Source: Leucobacter sp042726155 (GTDB lineage: Bacteria; Actinomycetota; Actinomycetes; Actinomycetales; Microbacteriaceae). Taken from it: a stretch of DNA of 64,000 bases. Made by a program: the position numbers and the translations under genes. Numbering within the stretch: the stretch's first letter is position 1; the number at the start of each line of letters is the position of its first letter. The stretch lies in the NCBI RefSeq assembly GCF_042726155.1, contig NZ_JBHXHV010000003.1, forward strand, positions 462,544 to 526,543. The letters are read 5' to 3'. The notes below the pieces were generated by a model. The model was not told the origin of the DNA. It was given only the letters and a program-made list of their open reading frames with translations, and did no database searches. Below, piece after piece: positions 33,277-42,242 of this stretch.

Positions 33277-34979
33277 GCGTCGCTCCCCGCTGCAATCGGT
33301 TCGGGGTCGGGTTCTGGCTGCGCGGGCGTGATCCGAACGACCCGGTCGGCCGCGCGGTGCACAGCCTCGCGGTGACTCACCACGAGCACCGCCCGGCCAG
33401 CGTCGGCCTCGGCACGCAGCGCGTCGCAGATTCGCTGTTCGCTGGCCGCGTCGAGCGCTGAGCTGGGCTCGTCGAGCACGAGCGCACCGCAATCGAGTGC
33501 CCAGGCCCGGTAGAGCGCACGCGCCACAGCGATTCGCTGCGCCTGGCCGCCTGAGACCCCCGCGCCCGAGACCCCAAGTTCAAGGCGTGCGTCGAGCGAT
33601 TCGAGCCCGACGGTATCGAGCGCGCGGCGTACGAGCGCAGAATCAGGGTTGTCTGCGCCAAGGGCTACATTCGCTGCGACACTGCCGTGCAGAAGTCCCG
33701 GTCGTTGCCCCGCCCAGGCGATCGGGTCGGGCGCCGATACGGTGCCGCGAATAGGCACGACGAAGCCCAGCAAGATTGCAATCAGCGTTGACTTGCCCGC
33801 ACCGGACGGGCCTGACACGGCGACGAACTCGCCGGGCGCGACGTCACAGGTCACCGGGCCGACGACCCGCCGGCCGGCGCGGGAAACGCTCACGCCGTCG
33901 AAGCTGATCCCCGCTTGCGAGGTGACCCGCGACGCAGAGCGTGCGGATGCGCCCTGCGACGCAGCACCCGCGGACGTGCCATTCGATTCGATGATCTCGA
34001 ACACCCGCGACGCAGCCGACAACCCCTCGGTTGACGCGTGGAAGGCCGCGCCCACCTGCCGGATAGGCACAAATGCCTCTGGCAACAACAGCAGCACGAA
34101 CAACCCGATGCCGAGCGGAAACTCTCCACCGACCAGCCGCGTGCCAACGGTCACCGCGACGAGCGCGATCGAGAACGTGCCGGCGAGGTCGAGCACGAAC
34201 CCAGAGAGGAAAGTGACTCGCAGCACCGTCATCGTGCGCGAGCGGTATTCGTCAGTCTCGCGCGCGATGCGGTCGACCTGCCGCCGCTCTCGCCCGAAGA
34301 TGCGCAGCGTGGCGAGACCCGCCACAACGTCGAGAAAAGACGAGGAGAGCCGCTGCAACTGGTCCCACTGGCGATCTTGCACAGCCTGAGTCGCAAGACC
34401 GATCAGGATCATGAACACCGGGATCACGGGGAACACGACAATCACGATGAGCCCGCTCAGCGGGTCGGCGAGCAGCACCGCGAGTACGAGAATGGGCGTG
34501 GCCACGGCGGTGAGCAGCAGCTGCGGAACATAGCCAGAGAAATAGCCGTCGAGCGCATCCAGGCCACGTCCCAGTGAGACGGCAAGTTCAGCATTGCTCG
34601 GTCCGGCGTCGCGTTGCGGGGACCGTGCATCAAGCGCGTCGAGTGCAGCAGCACGCAGCTGAGCTTTCACGCGAACGGCGCCGCGCGCCGCGACGAGGTC
34701 CATGCCCCAACCGGTCAGAGCGCGAACCGCGAGTGCTGCAAGACCGCCCAGCATTAACCACGGGAGCTGCTCCGAGCCGAACGCGCCCTGGTCCACTCGC
34801 CCCCGCAGACCTGGGATACCGTCCATTACCGGAAGCGCCGCAGTCGTGATCGCCTGCGCGAGGCACCACGCCCACGCCAGCACAGCGAACGTGCGCAGCA
34901 GCCCCAGGCCAGCGCCGATGAGCAGCACGCCGCGCGCGGCGCGGGCGTAGCGGAGCAATCTCGGATCGAAGGGTTTCAC
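33273..34979 (-). CDS. cydD: thiol reductant ABC exporter subunit CydD
   Basis: 568 residues, partner of CydC. It has six membrane segments in the first about 320 residues (GVLLIGAGLGLLRTFAVL and others), then Walker A GPSGAGKST, signature VSGGQAQRIAVARAL and LVLDEPSSALD. A Ser/Ala-rich linker lies at about 330-355. AGGAAGCCC precedes the GTG start. It lies 118 nt after cydB with a hairpin between, so cydDC may be partly uncoupled from cydAB. Confidence 0.93.
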   Translation of the reverse strand: MKPFDPRLLRYARAARGVLLIGAGLGLLRTFAVLAWAWCLAQAITTAALPVMDGIPGLRGRVDQGAFGSEQLPWLMLGGLAALAVRALTGWGMDLVAARGAVRVKAQLRAAALDALDARSPQRDAGPSNAELAVSLGRGLDALDGYFSGYVPQLLLTAVATPILVLAVLLADPLSGLIVIVVFPVIPVFMILIGLATQAVQDRQWDQLQRLSSSFLDVVAGLATLRIFGRERRQVDRIARETDEYRSRTMTVLRVTFLSGFVLDLAGTFSIALVAVTVGTRLVGGEFPLGIGLFVLLLLPEAFVPIRQVGAAFHASTEGLSAASRVFEIIESNGTSAGAASQGASARSASRVTSQAGISFDGVSVSRAGRRVVGPVTCDVAPGEFVAVSGPSGAGKSTLIAILLGFVVPIRGTVSAPDPIAWAGQRPGLLHGSVAANVALGADNPDSALVRRALDTVGLESLDARLELGVSGAGVSGGQAQRIAVARALYRAWALDCGALVLDEPSSALDAASEQRICDALRAEADAGRAVLVVSHREAVHRAADRVVRITPAQPEPDPEPIAAGSDA

Positions 34980-35051
34980 GGGCTTCCTGAGGGTCGAGGC
35001 GCGGGCGGCACAGGGCGCACAAGGCGCAGCCGCTCGGGGCAGTCTACGGGA

Positions 35052-35084
35052 GCCCGGGGTCTCACATCAGATGAAACCCCGGGC
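35052..35084. terminator. hairpin between cydB and cydD
   Basis: GCCCGGGGT and ACCCCGGGC form a 9-bp stem around a 15-nt loop, 14 nt after the cydB stop codon. There is no U-run, so it may attenuate and not fully stop transcription. Confidence 0.6.
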
Positions 35085-35097
35085 CGGCCGGTGGGCG

Positions 35098-36126
35098 CTA
35101 GTGCGCGCCCACCGGGATTGCCTCCCGGGTGAGGCGCTTACGGAAAATCCAGTAGGTCCACGCCTGGTAGGCAAGCACGAGCGGCAGTGTAAACACCGCC
35201 ACCCACGTCATGAGTTCCAGGGTCTTCTGAGAGCTCGCGGCACCGACTATCGACATCGAGTACGACGGATCGATGGTCGACGCCATGAGATTCGGGAACA
35301 TCGCCATGAAGATCGCAAGGAGCGCAAACGCGATCGCGACGGCGTTGGCTGTGAAGGCCCACCCCTCGCGTCCGAAGACGTTCGCGACCCAGCCACCGAT
35401 GAGCGCGACCGCCGCGATCACCGAGCTGAGCACGATCACCCAGAGCGTCGGGCTGTCGAGATGCTGAACAATCGTCCAGATAAGGAAGACGGCTCCGGCG
35501 ACGATCGCCGCGATCCCGACCTTCGACGCGAGCGCGCGGGCCCGATCCCGCATCTCTCCCGCGGTCTTCAGCGAGATAAACATGAGGCCGTGAGCGAACG
35601 TGATCAGCAGCATCGTGATGCCGCCGAGCAGACCGTAGGGGTTCAGCAGCGTAAGCAGCGTGCCCTCGTAGAGCCAACCGCCATTTTCCATCGGCACGAT
35701 CGGTAGCCCCTGAGCGAGATTCGCGAACGCGACGCCCCAGAGCAGCGGCGGAATCACGGAGCCCCAGAAGATGAACTGGTCGAACCAGCGCGTCCATCGG
35801 CGCCCCTTGCCCTGGTGCCGATATTCGAAAGACACGCCGCGCAGAATCAGCGCGACGAGAATCACGAGCAGCGCGAGGTAGAAGCCCGAGAACATCGTCG
35901 CGTACCACTCGGGGAAGGCGGCGAAAAGCGATGCGCCCGCGACGATCAGCCAGGTCTCATTCAGATCCCAAACGGGGCCGATCGTATTGATGATGAGGCG
36001 GCGGTCAGTGTCATCGCGCCCGAGGATCGGGAGTGACATTCCGACGCCGAAGTCGAAGCCGTCGAGCACAAAGTACCCGATGAGCATCGCGCCGACGATA
36101 AAGAACCAGAGTGTCGTGAGTTCCAT
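35098..36126 (-). CDS. cydB: cytochrome d ubiquinol oxidase subunit II
   Basis: 342 residues, membrane subunit of the bd-type quinol oxidase (high oxygen affinity). It begins TTLWFFIVGAMLIGYFVLDG and contains GFDFGVGMSLP and GPVWDLNETWLIVAGASLFAAFP, the CydB signatures, with about eight or nine membrane segments. It follows cydA by 9 nt. In Actinobacteria the substrate is menaquinol. Confidence 0.96.
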   Translation of the reverse strand: MELTTLWFFIVGAMLIGYFVLDGFDFGVGMSLPILGRDDTDRRLIINTIGPVWDLNETWLIVAGASLFAAFPEWYATMFSGFYLALLVILVALILRGVSFEYRHQGKGRRWTRWFDQFIFWGSVIPPLLWGVAFANLAQGLPIVPMENGGWLYEGTLLTLLNPYGLLGGITMLLITFAHGLMFISLKTAGEMRDRARALASKVGIAAIVAGAVFLIWTIVQHLDSPTLWVIVLSSVIAAVALIGGWVANVFGREGWAFTANAVAIAFALLAIFMAMFPNLMASTIDPSYSMSIVGAASSQKTLELMTWVAVFTLPLVLAYQAWTYWIFRKRLTREAIPVGAH

Positions 36127-36135
36127 GTTCGTCTC

Positions 36136-37590
36136 CTAGTAGACCGTCGCGAGCTGCTGATGATCGGGATCGCCGGCGGCGCCGTCGGTCCCCTCGCTGA
36201 GCGCGATCTCGGGCGGGCCATCCTTCGCGGCCTTCGTGATCAGTTTGAATTCGACCACCGCCAGCGCGCCATACACGATCGTGAAGACTATGAGCGATAT
36301 CAGCACCGCCCATCCGGGCACTCCCGGCGACACTCCCTGCTCCGTGGTCATCACCCCGAACACAATCCACGGCTGACGGCCCATCTCGGTGAAGACCCAG
36401 CCCACCAGCGAAGCGAGCATCGGTAGCGGTGCCGTCCAGATAGCGACCTTCCACACCCAGTCGGGCAGATCCATGTTCCTGCGCGTGATCCACAGTCCCA
36501 CGACCGACACCAGCGCAGCGAGCGCACCGAGGCCGATCATCCAGCGGAACGCCCAATAGGTCACCCAAATGATGGGGGCGAACTGTCCGTCGGTCGGGCA
36601 CGTCAGCAGCGAATCGGCGCCGCAGTACTGCGCGGTGTATTCGGCCTGCAGGTCGCGAATACCCTCGACGGAACCGTTGAAGTTGCCGTTCGAGAGGAAC
36701 GAGAGGAGGTATGGGATCCGGATCGAGAAAATCTCGTGCGCCCCATCGGGCGTCCCCAGACTGAAGATTGAAAACGAGGCGTCGCGTCCCGAAGCATTTT
36801 CATACAGCGCTTCTGCCGCGGCCATTTTCATCGGTTGCGTCTCAGTCATGACCATGCCGAGCGTGTGACCGGTCAGGCCGACCCCCATGAACGCGATGAT
36901 GTTCGTCCACGCACCGAATCGCAGTGCCGTGCGCATTTCTTCGAGGTACTGCCCACGCCGCAGGTGCCATGCGGCGGTCGACACCACGACGACGCCGGCG
37001 AACATGACGGCCGCGAAGATCGTGTGCGGAAACTGCGTCAGCGCGACGGGGTTGGTGAGCACCGCTCCGATGCTTTCGAGCTCGGCCCGGCCTCGCTCCT
37101 CATTAATGGTGAAGCCGTCTGGGTTCTGCATGAACGCATTGGCGGCCAGGATGAAGTACGCGGAGGCGACGGTGCCGATCCAGACGAACCAGATAGTCAT
37201 GAGGTGAATCTTCTTGGGGAGTTTGTCCCAGCCAAAGATCCAGAGACCGATGAAGGTGGCCTCGAAGAAGAAGGCAATGAGGCCTTCCATAGCGAGCGGA
37301 GCGCCAAATATGTCGCCAACGAAGCGCGAGTAGTTCGACCAGTTCATGCCGAACTGAAACTCCTGCACGATGCCGGTGACGACGCCCATCGCGAAGTTGA
37401 TGAGGAAGATCTTGCCGAAGAGTCGTGTCAAGCGCAGATACTTGAGCTTGCCGGTCTTGACCCAGGCTGTCTGCAGGATCGCGACGAGCAGGCACATGCC
37501 GATCGTGAGCGGCACGAAGATGAAGTGGTACAGCGTCGTGAGTCCGAACTGCCATCGAGACAGTGTCAGAGGATCAAAAAATTCGTTCAT
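36136..37590 (-). CDS. cydA: cytochrome d ubiquinol oxidase subunit I
   Basis: 484 residues from ATG 37590 (GGAGCG ribosome site; the frame extends to 37878 but its extra 96 codons lack family sequence). The quinol-oxidising and heme subunit begins LSRWQFGLTTLYHFIFVPLT with the heme b595 His in the first helix. It has GMNWSNYSRFVGDIFGAPLA and TEMGRQPWIVFGVMTTEQGVS. The Q-loop is short, as in most Gram-positive CydA. It is the first gene of cydABDC. Confidence 0.96.
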   Translation of the reverse strand: MNEFFDPLTLSRWQFGLTTLYHFIFVPLTIGMCLLVAILQTAWVKTGKLKYLRLTRLFGKIFLINFAMGVVTGIVQEFQFGMNWSNYSRFVGDIFGAPLAMEGLIAFFFEATFIGLWIFGWDKLPKKIHLMTIWFVWIGTVASAYFILAANAFMQNPDGFTINEERGRAELESIGAVLTNPVALTQFPHTIFAAVMFAGVVVVSTAAWHLRRGQYLEEMRTALRFGAWTNIIAFMGVGLTGHTLGMVMTETQPMKMAAAEALYENASGRDASFSIFSLGTPDGAHEIFSIRIPYLLSFLSNGNFNGSVEGIRDLQAEYTAQYCGADSLLTCPTDGQFAPIIWVTYWAFRWMIGLGALAALVSVVGLWITRRNMDLPDWVWKVAIWTAPLPMLASLVGWVFTEMGRQPWIVFGVMTTEQGVSPGVPGWAVLISLIVFTIVYGALAVVEFKLITKAAKDGPPEIALSEGTDGAAGDPDHQQLATVY

Positions 37591-37839
37591 GTAACGCTCC
37601 AGAACGAAGGTCGCACGGCCTACTAAGGGCTGCACTCCCTTAGTGAGATCCGCTACGAGATGTGATTCTCGCCGGAGCCGTCGGCGGGCTGCCGACTGGC
37701 TCAATTCTATCGAAACTGTGAGTTTGCTGCGAATGCGGTTTGGCGTCGAACTATATTTCACTCGGCCTCGAACGGTATATCTCTCGACGTCGAAGCGGTA
37801 CTCCGAAGATCCCGAGCCTCCCTGGTTACACTCGGGGGC
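37591..37839. promoter_or_regulatory. divergent control region of cydABDC and the DedA gene
   Basis: 249 nt, less GC-rich than its surroundings. It holds an inverted repeat ACTAAGGG-N7-CCCTTAGT (37622-37644) close to cydA. It also holds a direct repeat TCGAAC followed by TATAT at 37746 and 37768, 22 bp apart (two helical turns), in the AT-rich centre. TACACT at 37827-37832 lies 7 nt before the DedA GTG (leaderless). No Rex consensus (TTGTGAA-N4-TTCACAA) was seen. Confidence 0.45.
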
Positions 37840-38550
37840 GTGACCGACTTCCTCGCCGTGCTGATCGAGTGGATCCAAGACTTAGATCCAGTGCTGCGCA
37901 CACTGTTCGCGGGTTTCGGCATGATGCTCGAAACGTCGGTGTTCGTCGGCCTCGTGGTGCCCGGCGATACGATCGCCCTCGTATCTGCAGTTGGCGTCAC
38001 GACGCCCCCCGAATTCGTGTGGCTGGTCGTTGCGCTGGTCATCGGAGCGATCGCCGGAGAGAGTATTGGCTTCTTTCTCGGCCGCTGGGCGGGTCCCAGA
38101 ATTCGCGCGAGCCGACTGGGTCGCAAGCTCGGCGAGCGCAATTGGCGAATTGCTGAGCACTATCTCGGGGAACGAGGCGGTATCGCAGTATTTCTCTCGC
38201 GCTTTCTCCCGGTACTCCACTCACTGATTCCACTGAGTGCCGGCATGGCGGGCATGCGCTATCGTCGCTTCCTCGCGTGGACAGCCTCGGCAAGCGTCGT
38301 GTGGGCGCTCATCGTGGTGTCACTCGGGTCGGGTGCCGCGGCGGGATACGAGCAGCTTGCGGGGCGCGTCAAGGGCGCCGGCTTTGTGTTCGCCGGGCTC
38401 GCCGTCGTCGTCGCGATTGCGATCTGGGGTCTCAAGCGTTGGTTCCTGAAGCGCGAACAGCGACACCTCGACGCCGCCTCAGCCGCGGCCGGAAACGCCA
38501 CGCAAGATATTGGTTCTGACACCGAGGCGCCGCACACCCCCACGCCCTAG
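37840..38550 (+). CDS. DedA-family membrane protein
   Basis: 236 residues of the VTT/SNARE-associated family, linked to undecaprenyl phosphate or phospholipid flipping and to envelope stress. Seen are ETSVFVGLVVPGDTIALVS, GESIGFFLGRWAGPRIR and the conserved F-x-R-F-x-P motif in VFLSRFLPVLHSLIPLSAG. About five membrane segments. The substrate of this paralog is unknown. It is followed by the App1-type gene after 9 nt. Confidence 0.9.
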   Translation: MTDFLAVLIEWIQDLDPVLRTLFAGFGMMLETSVFVGLVVPGDTIALVSAVGVTTPPEFVWLVVALVIGAIAGESIGFFLGRWAGPRIRASRLGRKLGERNWRIAEHYLGERGGIAVFLSRFLPVLHSLIPLSAGMAGMRYRRFLAWTASASVVWALIVVSLGSGAAAGYEQLAGRVKGAGFVFAGLAVVVAIAIWGLKRWFLKREQRHLDAASAAAGNATQDIGSDTEAPHTPTP

Positions 38551-38559
38551 ACTGACTGG

Positions 38560-39609
38560 GTGACTTCGTCCCCCCAGCCAGACCACCGACCCCGCATTGC
38601 GGCTCGCCTGGAGGATTGGCTACACGTGCGCCGGGCTCGGCGCGCCATCTCGCGCGGTAAGAAGCCCTCTGTTATTCCGTACATCGGGTACGGCACGACT
38701 GAGTGGGTACGTGTTCTTGGGCGCGTGCTCTATCTTCGCCCCGAGAGTCGCGAACACACCCGATTTCGGCCCGACGTCGCCGAGGTCTCGCGCGTACGCG
38801 GCTGGCGCACGTTCACGAGCCTGTCCGTGCCGCACCAGACCGTCCGCGTGCTCATCGACGGCGAGCCGGTGACCGAGGTCATCGCCGACCGGGGAGGCGT
38901 CATCGACGCAATGGTCCCGGTGCAACTGGAACCGGGCTGGCACACCGTCACGCTGCAGGCCGGTGACAGCGAGGCCGCTGACGCGCCCGTCAACGTCGTG
39001 AACCCGGAGGCGAAGCTCGGCGTCATCTCTGACATCGATGACACAATCTTGATTACAGCGCTGCCGCGCCCGTTCGTCGCCGCTTGGAACAGTTTCGTGC
39101 TCGACGAGCACGCGCGCTCGGCGACACCCGGCATGGCCGTGATGCTTGACCATCTCGTCGCAGAGCATCCCGGCTCCCCGGTGCTGTATCTCTCGACGGG
39201 TGCCTGGAACGCCGCCCCGGCGCTCAGCCGCTTCCTCGCGCGCAACCTGTACCCAATGGGCCCACTGCTGCTCACTGACTGGGGTCCGACTCACGATCGC
39301 TGGTTCCGCAGCGGCCGCGAGCACAAGAGTCGCGAGCTGCGCCGCATCGTGCGCGAGTTCCCTGGAGTGCGCTGGGTACTGATCGGTGATGACGGCCAAC
39401 ACGACGAGGCCCTCTACCACGACTTCGCAACCGCACACCCCGAAAACGTGGCCGCCGTGCTCATCCGCCAGCTCTCGGTGGGCGAGGCAGTACTCGCCGG
39501 CGGCAGGTCGAAGGCGCGCCTGCACCGCAGCACGAGCGGCGTGCCGTGGGTATACGGCCCCGATGGCGCGACGCTGCGCGAGGAGCTGCGCAAGCTGGGA
39601 CTCCTGTGA
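38560..39609 (+). CDS. App1-family (DUF2183) phosphatase-domain protein
   Basis: 349 residues. Asp158-Ile-Asp160-Asp-Thr (SDIDDTIL) is the HAD-type catalytic motif of the App1 phosphatidate phosphatase domain. LSTGAWN (motif II) and LIGDDGQHD (motif IV) follow. No membrane segment. Yeast App1 dephosphorylates phosphatidate; bacterial function is not established. TAGACT ends 6 nt before the GTG. It lies between DedA and a FUSC-type membrane protein and overlaps the latter by 4 nt, which suggests an envelope lipid context. Confidence 0.88.
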   Translation: MTSSPQPDHRPRIAARLEDWLHVRRARRAISRGKKPSVIPYIGYGTTEWVRVLGRVLYLRPESREHTRFRPDVAEVSRVRGWRTFTSLSVPHQTVRVLIDGEPVTEVIADRGGVIDAMVPVQLEPGWHTVTLQAGDSEAADAPVNVVNPEAKLGVISDIDDTILITALPRPFVAAWNSFVLDEHARSATPGMAVMLDHLVAEHPGSPVLYLSTGAWNAAPALSRFLARNLYPMGPLLLTDWGPTHDRWFRSGREHKSRELRRIVREFPGVRWVLIGDDGQHDEALYHDFATAHPENVAAVLIRQLSVGEAVLAGGRSKARLHRSTSGVPWVYGPDGATLREELRKLGLL

Positions 39610-40673
39610 CGAGCCCCGTCACCCGCCCATGGCGACGCTTCGAGCGCGATCTCACGGGACGCTTCATGGTGCCGGTGCGACCCGCGTGGTGGCAACTCGC
39701 CAAGGGCGCGGCCGCTGCGATCCTGACCTGGTTCGTCTGCCTCGCGATCTTCCCGGAGCAGCTTCCGATCTTCGGTGCGATTGCCGCGCTGATCGTGATG
39801 CAAGACAACGTCGACCAGTCACTGACGCGCGGTATCGAACGCGTGGTCGGTGTACTCGTCGGCGTTTCCGTAGCGATCGGCGCTGGCGCTCTCTTCGGCC
39901 CGCAGTCGTGGCTGTTCATCGCGGCGATCATCGTCGCGATGGGCGTCGGCTGGTTGCTGCGCATGACACCGTCTGCCGCGAATCAGGTCGCGATCAGCGC
40001 ACTCCTGATGATCGCTCTCGGCGGCATCCAACTGCACTACGGCGCTGAGCGCCTCATCGAGACGGCGATCGGCGCGCTCATCGGAGTGCTACTGAATGCA
40101 CTGGTCGTAGCCCCCGTGCGTACCTCGTCAGTGCACCTCGCGATCGTCGACCTCACGGAGCACTCGGCGGAGGTGCTCCGACGCATCGCCGACGCGCTCG
40201 ACGCCCCACGCGAGGGTCCGTGGTTGGCTGAGATGCTCGCAGATGCGCGCGGGCTCCAGGAGGAACGCACCCGGGTACACGCCCTACTCAGGCAGGCGCG
40301 CGAGAGCCTCAGGTTCAATCCGCGCAGCCGACGCTATCGCGAAGGACTCGCCGAAGACGACGAGCAGTTTCAGCGACTGCAACGCATCGTGACGCAGATC
40401 ATCGGCATGGCGCGCGCGCTCGCCGACCTCTACGACCCCGAGCTCGCCGAAGACCCCTTTGTCATCGGCATGGCCGAGGAAATGCGGCGGGCGGCCCACG
40501 ACCTCGAACTACTCGTTGCACCCGAGACCTCCGGGAGCGAAGCGCCCGAGATGCCGGCGCTCACGAAACCGCTCACGATTCCCCGGCCGAACCCGAAGCA
40601 CTGGGTGCTCATCGGTTCACTGATGGAGGATCTGCGCCGCGTGCGCGGGCGCATCACAGGCACACTCGACTGA
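39606..40673 (+). CDS. FUSC-family (aromatic acid exporter-like) membrane protein
   Basis: 355 residues from GTG 39606, which overlaps the stop of the App1-type gene (GTGA). The N-terminal half has four or more hydrophobic segments (GAAAAILTWFVCLAIF, PIFGAIAALIVMQ, GVLVGVSVAIGAGALFG) with the FUSC-like IERVVGVLVG. The C-terminal half is cytoplasmic and helical, with many Arg/Glu (RQARESLRFNPRSRRYREG). Relatives include AaeB and YccS; a transport substrate cannot be assigned. Confidence 0.82.
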   Translation: MTSPVTRPWRRFERDLTGRFMVPVRPAWWQLAKGAAAAILTWFVCLAIFPEQLPIFGAIAALIVMQDNVDQSLTRGIERVVGVLVGVSVAIGAGALFGPQSWLFIAAIIVAMGVGWLLRMTPSAANQVAISALLMIALGGIQLHYGAERLIETAIGALIGVLLNALVVAPVRTSSVHLAIVDLTEHSAEVLRRIADALDAPREGPWLAEMLADARGLQEERTRVHALLRQARESLRFNPRSRRYREGLAEDDEQFQRLQRIVTQIIGMARALADLYDPELAEDPFVIGMAEEMRRAAHDLELLVAPETSGSEAPEMPALTKPLTIPRPNPKHWVLIGSLMEDLRRVRGRITGTLD

Positions 40674-40678
40674 CACAA

Positions 40679-40717
40679 CTCACCGCCAGCCCCGCGTATG
40701 CGGAGACCGGCGGTGAG
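40679..40717 (+). terminator. terminator of the DedA-App1-FUSC run
   Basis: CTCACCGCC and GGCGGTGAG form a 9-bp stem enclosing a smaller CCGC-GTAT-GCGG hairpin, starting 5 nt after the stop codon. Confidence 0.75.
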
Positions 40718-40741
40718 GGTGACAGGGGGCTTTACTTTACC

Positions 40742-40857
40742 ACTGAGGCTGTAGCCTCAGCAGCGCTGGCAGCGAACCCTGCGGCTTCGCTACTTAACCA
40801 CTGAGGCTGTAGCCTCAGCAGCGCTGGCAGCGAACCCTGCGGCTTCGCTACTTAACC
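40742..40857. repeat. 58-bp perfect tandem duplication at the 3' end of yceI
   Basis: Bases 40742-40799 and 40800-40857 are identical. Each unit contains the palindrome CTGAGGCTGTAGCCTCAG and an AGCGAA/TTCGCT stem. The second unit includes the last three codons and stop of yceI, so the duplication copied the gene's end and its downstream hairpins. Confidence 0.95.
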
Positions 40858-41405
40858 AGCGCTGCCTGCACATCAAGGGTGATCGTGACGTCGGAGCCGA
40901 GCAGCAGGCCGCCCTTTTCGAGCGGAGCGTTCCAGGTCAGGCCGAAGTCCTCGCGCTTGATCTTGGTGGTGGCCGTGAAACCAGCCTTGTAGTTGCCGTA
41001 GGCATCCTCGCCGAAGCCACCGAACTCGAAGTCGAACGTGACAGGCTTCGTCACACCGCGGAGCGTCAGGTCGCCATCGACAAAGAAGTTGCCGTTCTCT
41101 TCACGGACGCCGGTCGAGACGAAGGTGAGCTTCGGGAACTCGTCAGCTGCAAAGAAATCACCGGTGGCGAGGTGGCCATCGCGGTTCTTCTCGTTCGTGT
41201 TCACCGAGGCGACATCCGCGCTCGCGGTGACGGTCGAATCGAGGGGGTTCTCCGCCGTGGTGAACGTAGCCTCGAAATTCTCGAACTTGCCCTTGACCTT
41301 GCTGATGGCGAGGTGACGAACGGAGAAGCCAACCTCGGAGTGAGTGGGGTCAACAGCCCACGTTCCGACGCGGTAACCGGGGATCTGCTCTGCAGTAATT
41401 GACAT
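40848..41405 (-). CDS. YceI-family polyisoprenoid-binding-like protein
   Basis: 185 residues, lipocalin-like YceI fold: VDPTHSEVGFSVRHLAISKVKGKF near the start, then FFAADEFPKLTFVS and DLTLRGVTKPVTFDFEF. There is no signal peptide, so it is cytoplasmic, unlike E. coli YceI. Family members bind polyisoprenoids or other lipids; the ligand here is unknown. GAAAGG precedes the ATG. Its 3' end lies in a tandem duplication. Confidence 0.93.
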   Translation of the reverse strand: MSITAEQIPGYRVGTWAVDPTHSEVGFSVRHLAISKVKGKFENFEATFTTAENPLDSTVTASADVASVNTNEKNRDGHLATGDFFAADEFPKLTFVSTGVREENGNFFVDGDLTLRGVTKPVTFDFEFGGFGEDAYGNYKAGFTATTKIKREDFGLTWNAPLEKGGLLLGSDVTITLDVQAALVK

Positions 41406-41480
41406 GTCGTGCCTTTCGTTAGTCTTGCGAGGTTCTGAAGATCACAACTATTACATGCAGACGAATATTCCCGGCGTCCG

Positions 41481-41507
41481 AAAAAAGTTTCCGCTGCGGC
41501 GCGCAGC
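41481..41507 (-). terminator. gatD terminator
   Basis: On the minus strand GCTGCG-CGC-CGCAGC (41507-41493), then GGAAAC and six T (41486-41481), directly after the gatD stop codon. Confidence 0.65.
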
Positions 41508-41513
41508 AGAGTG

Positions 41514-42242
41514 CTAGCGAGGTCGCCGCTTGGCACTTTCGCGGGCGCGCACGACCGTTTCATTTACGGGTGCGACGGACGTGAAACTGCCATAGCGCCT
41601 GCGCGCAGCCTCACCAATCAGGAAATCGCTGATCGCAGGGTTCTTCGGGAGAAGCGAGCCGTGCAGGTAGCTGCCGATGACGTTGCCAGTTCGCGCACCC
41701 TCGGCACCCGCGTCGGGCGCGTTGCCCGCGCCCTGCACCACGCGCCCGAGCGGAACGGAGCCCGGCCCGAGGTGCGTGCTACCGCTGTGGTTTTCGTAGC
41801 CGATGATCTCGCCGAACTCGTCGGTGTCAAGCACGATATTGCCGATCATGCGCTCCGTTCCACCGAGCGTTTCGACATCGAGCACACCGATGCCGGTGAG
41901 CTCGTCACCGGCATGCGTCACGAAGCGATGACCGAACAGCTGATACAGGCCACAGATCATGAGCATCGGTACGCCGTCGTCAGCGAGCCCGCGAACCGTA
42001 TCGGCTCGCGTCGCAAGGTCGAGCGCAACGCGGCCCTGGCCGGAATCTTGGCCGCCGCCGCCAATGACAATGTCGATGGTATCGGGGAGCGGGTCGCCGG
42101 GATTAATTTCGACGATGCGAGGAGTGAACCCCTGCGCCTCCGCTCGACGCGACAGCGCGAGCACGTTGCCGCGGTCGCCGTAGATATTCATGTCTCGCGG
42201 ATACAGCGAGACGATGACGAGTTCGCGTTCGATGTCGGTCAC
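41514..42242 (-). CDS. gatD: lipid II isoglutaminyl synthase, glutaminase subunit GatD
   Basis: 242 residues. Class I glutamine amidotransferase (CobB/CobQ-like) that feeds ammonia to MurT to amidate D-Glu of lipid II. The catalytic Cys lies in LMICGLYQLFGH and the His in GSYLHGSLLPKNP. A start overlap of 4 nt with murT (ATGA) couples the pair, as expected for a two-subunit enzyme. It ends the murT-gatD unit. Confidence 0.94.
   Translation of the reverse strand: MTDIERELVIVSLYPRDMNIYGDRGNVLALSRRAEAQGFTPRIVEINPGDPLPDTIDIVIGGGGQDSGQGRVALDLATRADTVRGLADDGVPMLMICGLYQLFGHRFVTHAGDELTGIGVLDVETLGGTERMIGNIVLDTDEFGEIIGYENHSGSTHLGPGSVPLGRVVQGAGNAPDAGAEGARTGNVIGSYLHGSLLPKNPAISDFLIGEAARRRYGSFTSVAPVNETVVRARESAKRRPR

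Noticed and set aside
37622..37644. Rex redox operator upstream of cydA
   Set aside because: The inverted repeat does not match TTGTGAA-N4-TTCACAA.
37591..37878. 96-codon upstream extension of cydA
   Set aside because: No CydA family sequence, and a GGAG ribosome site directly precedes the ATG at 37590.
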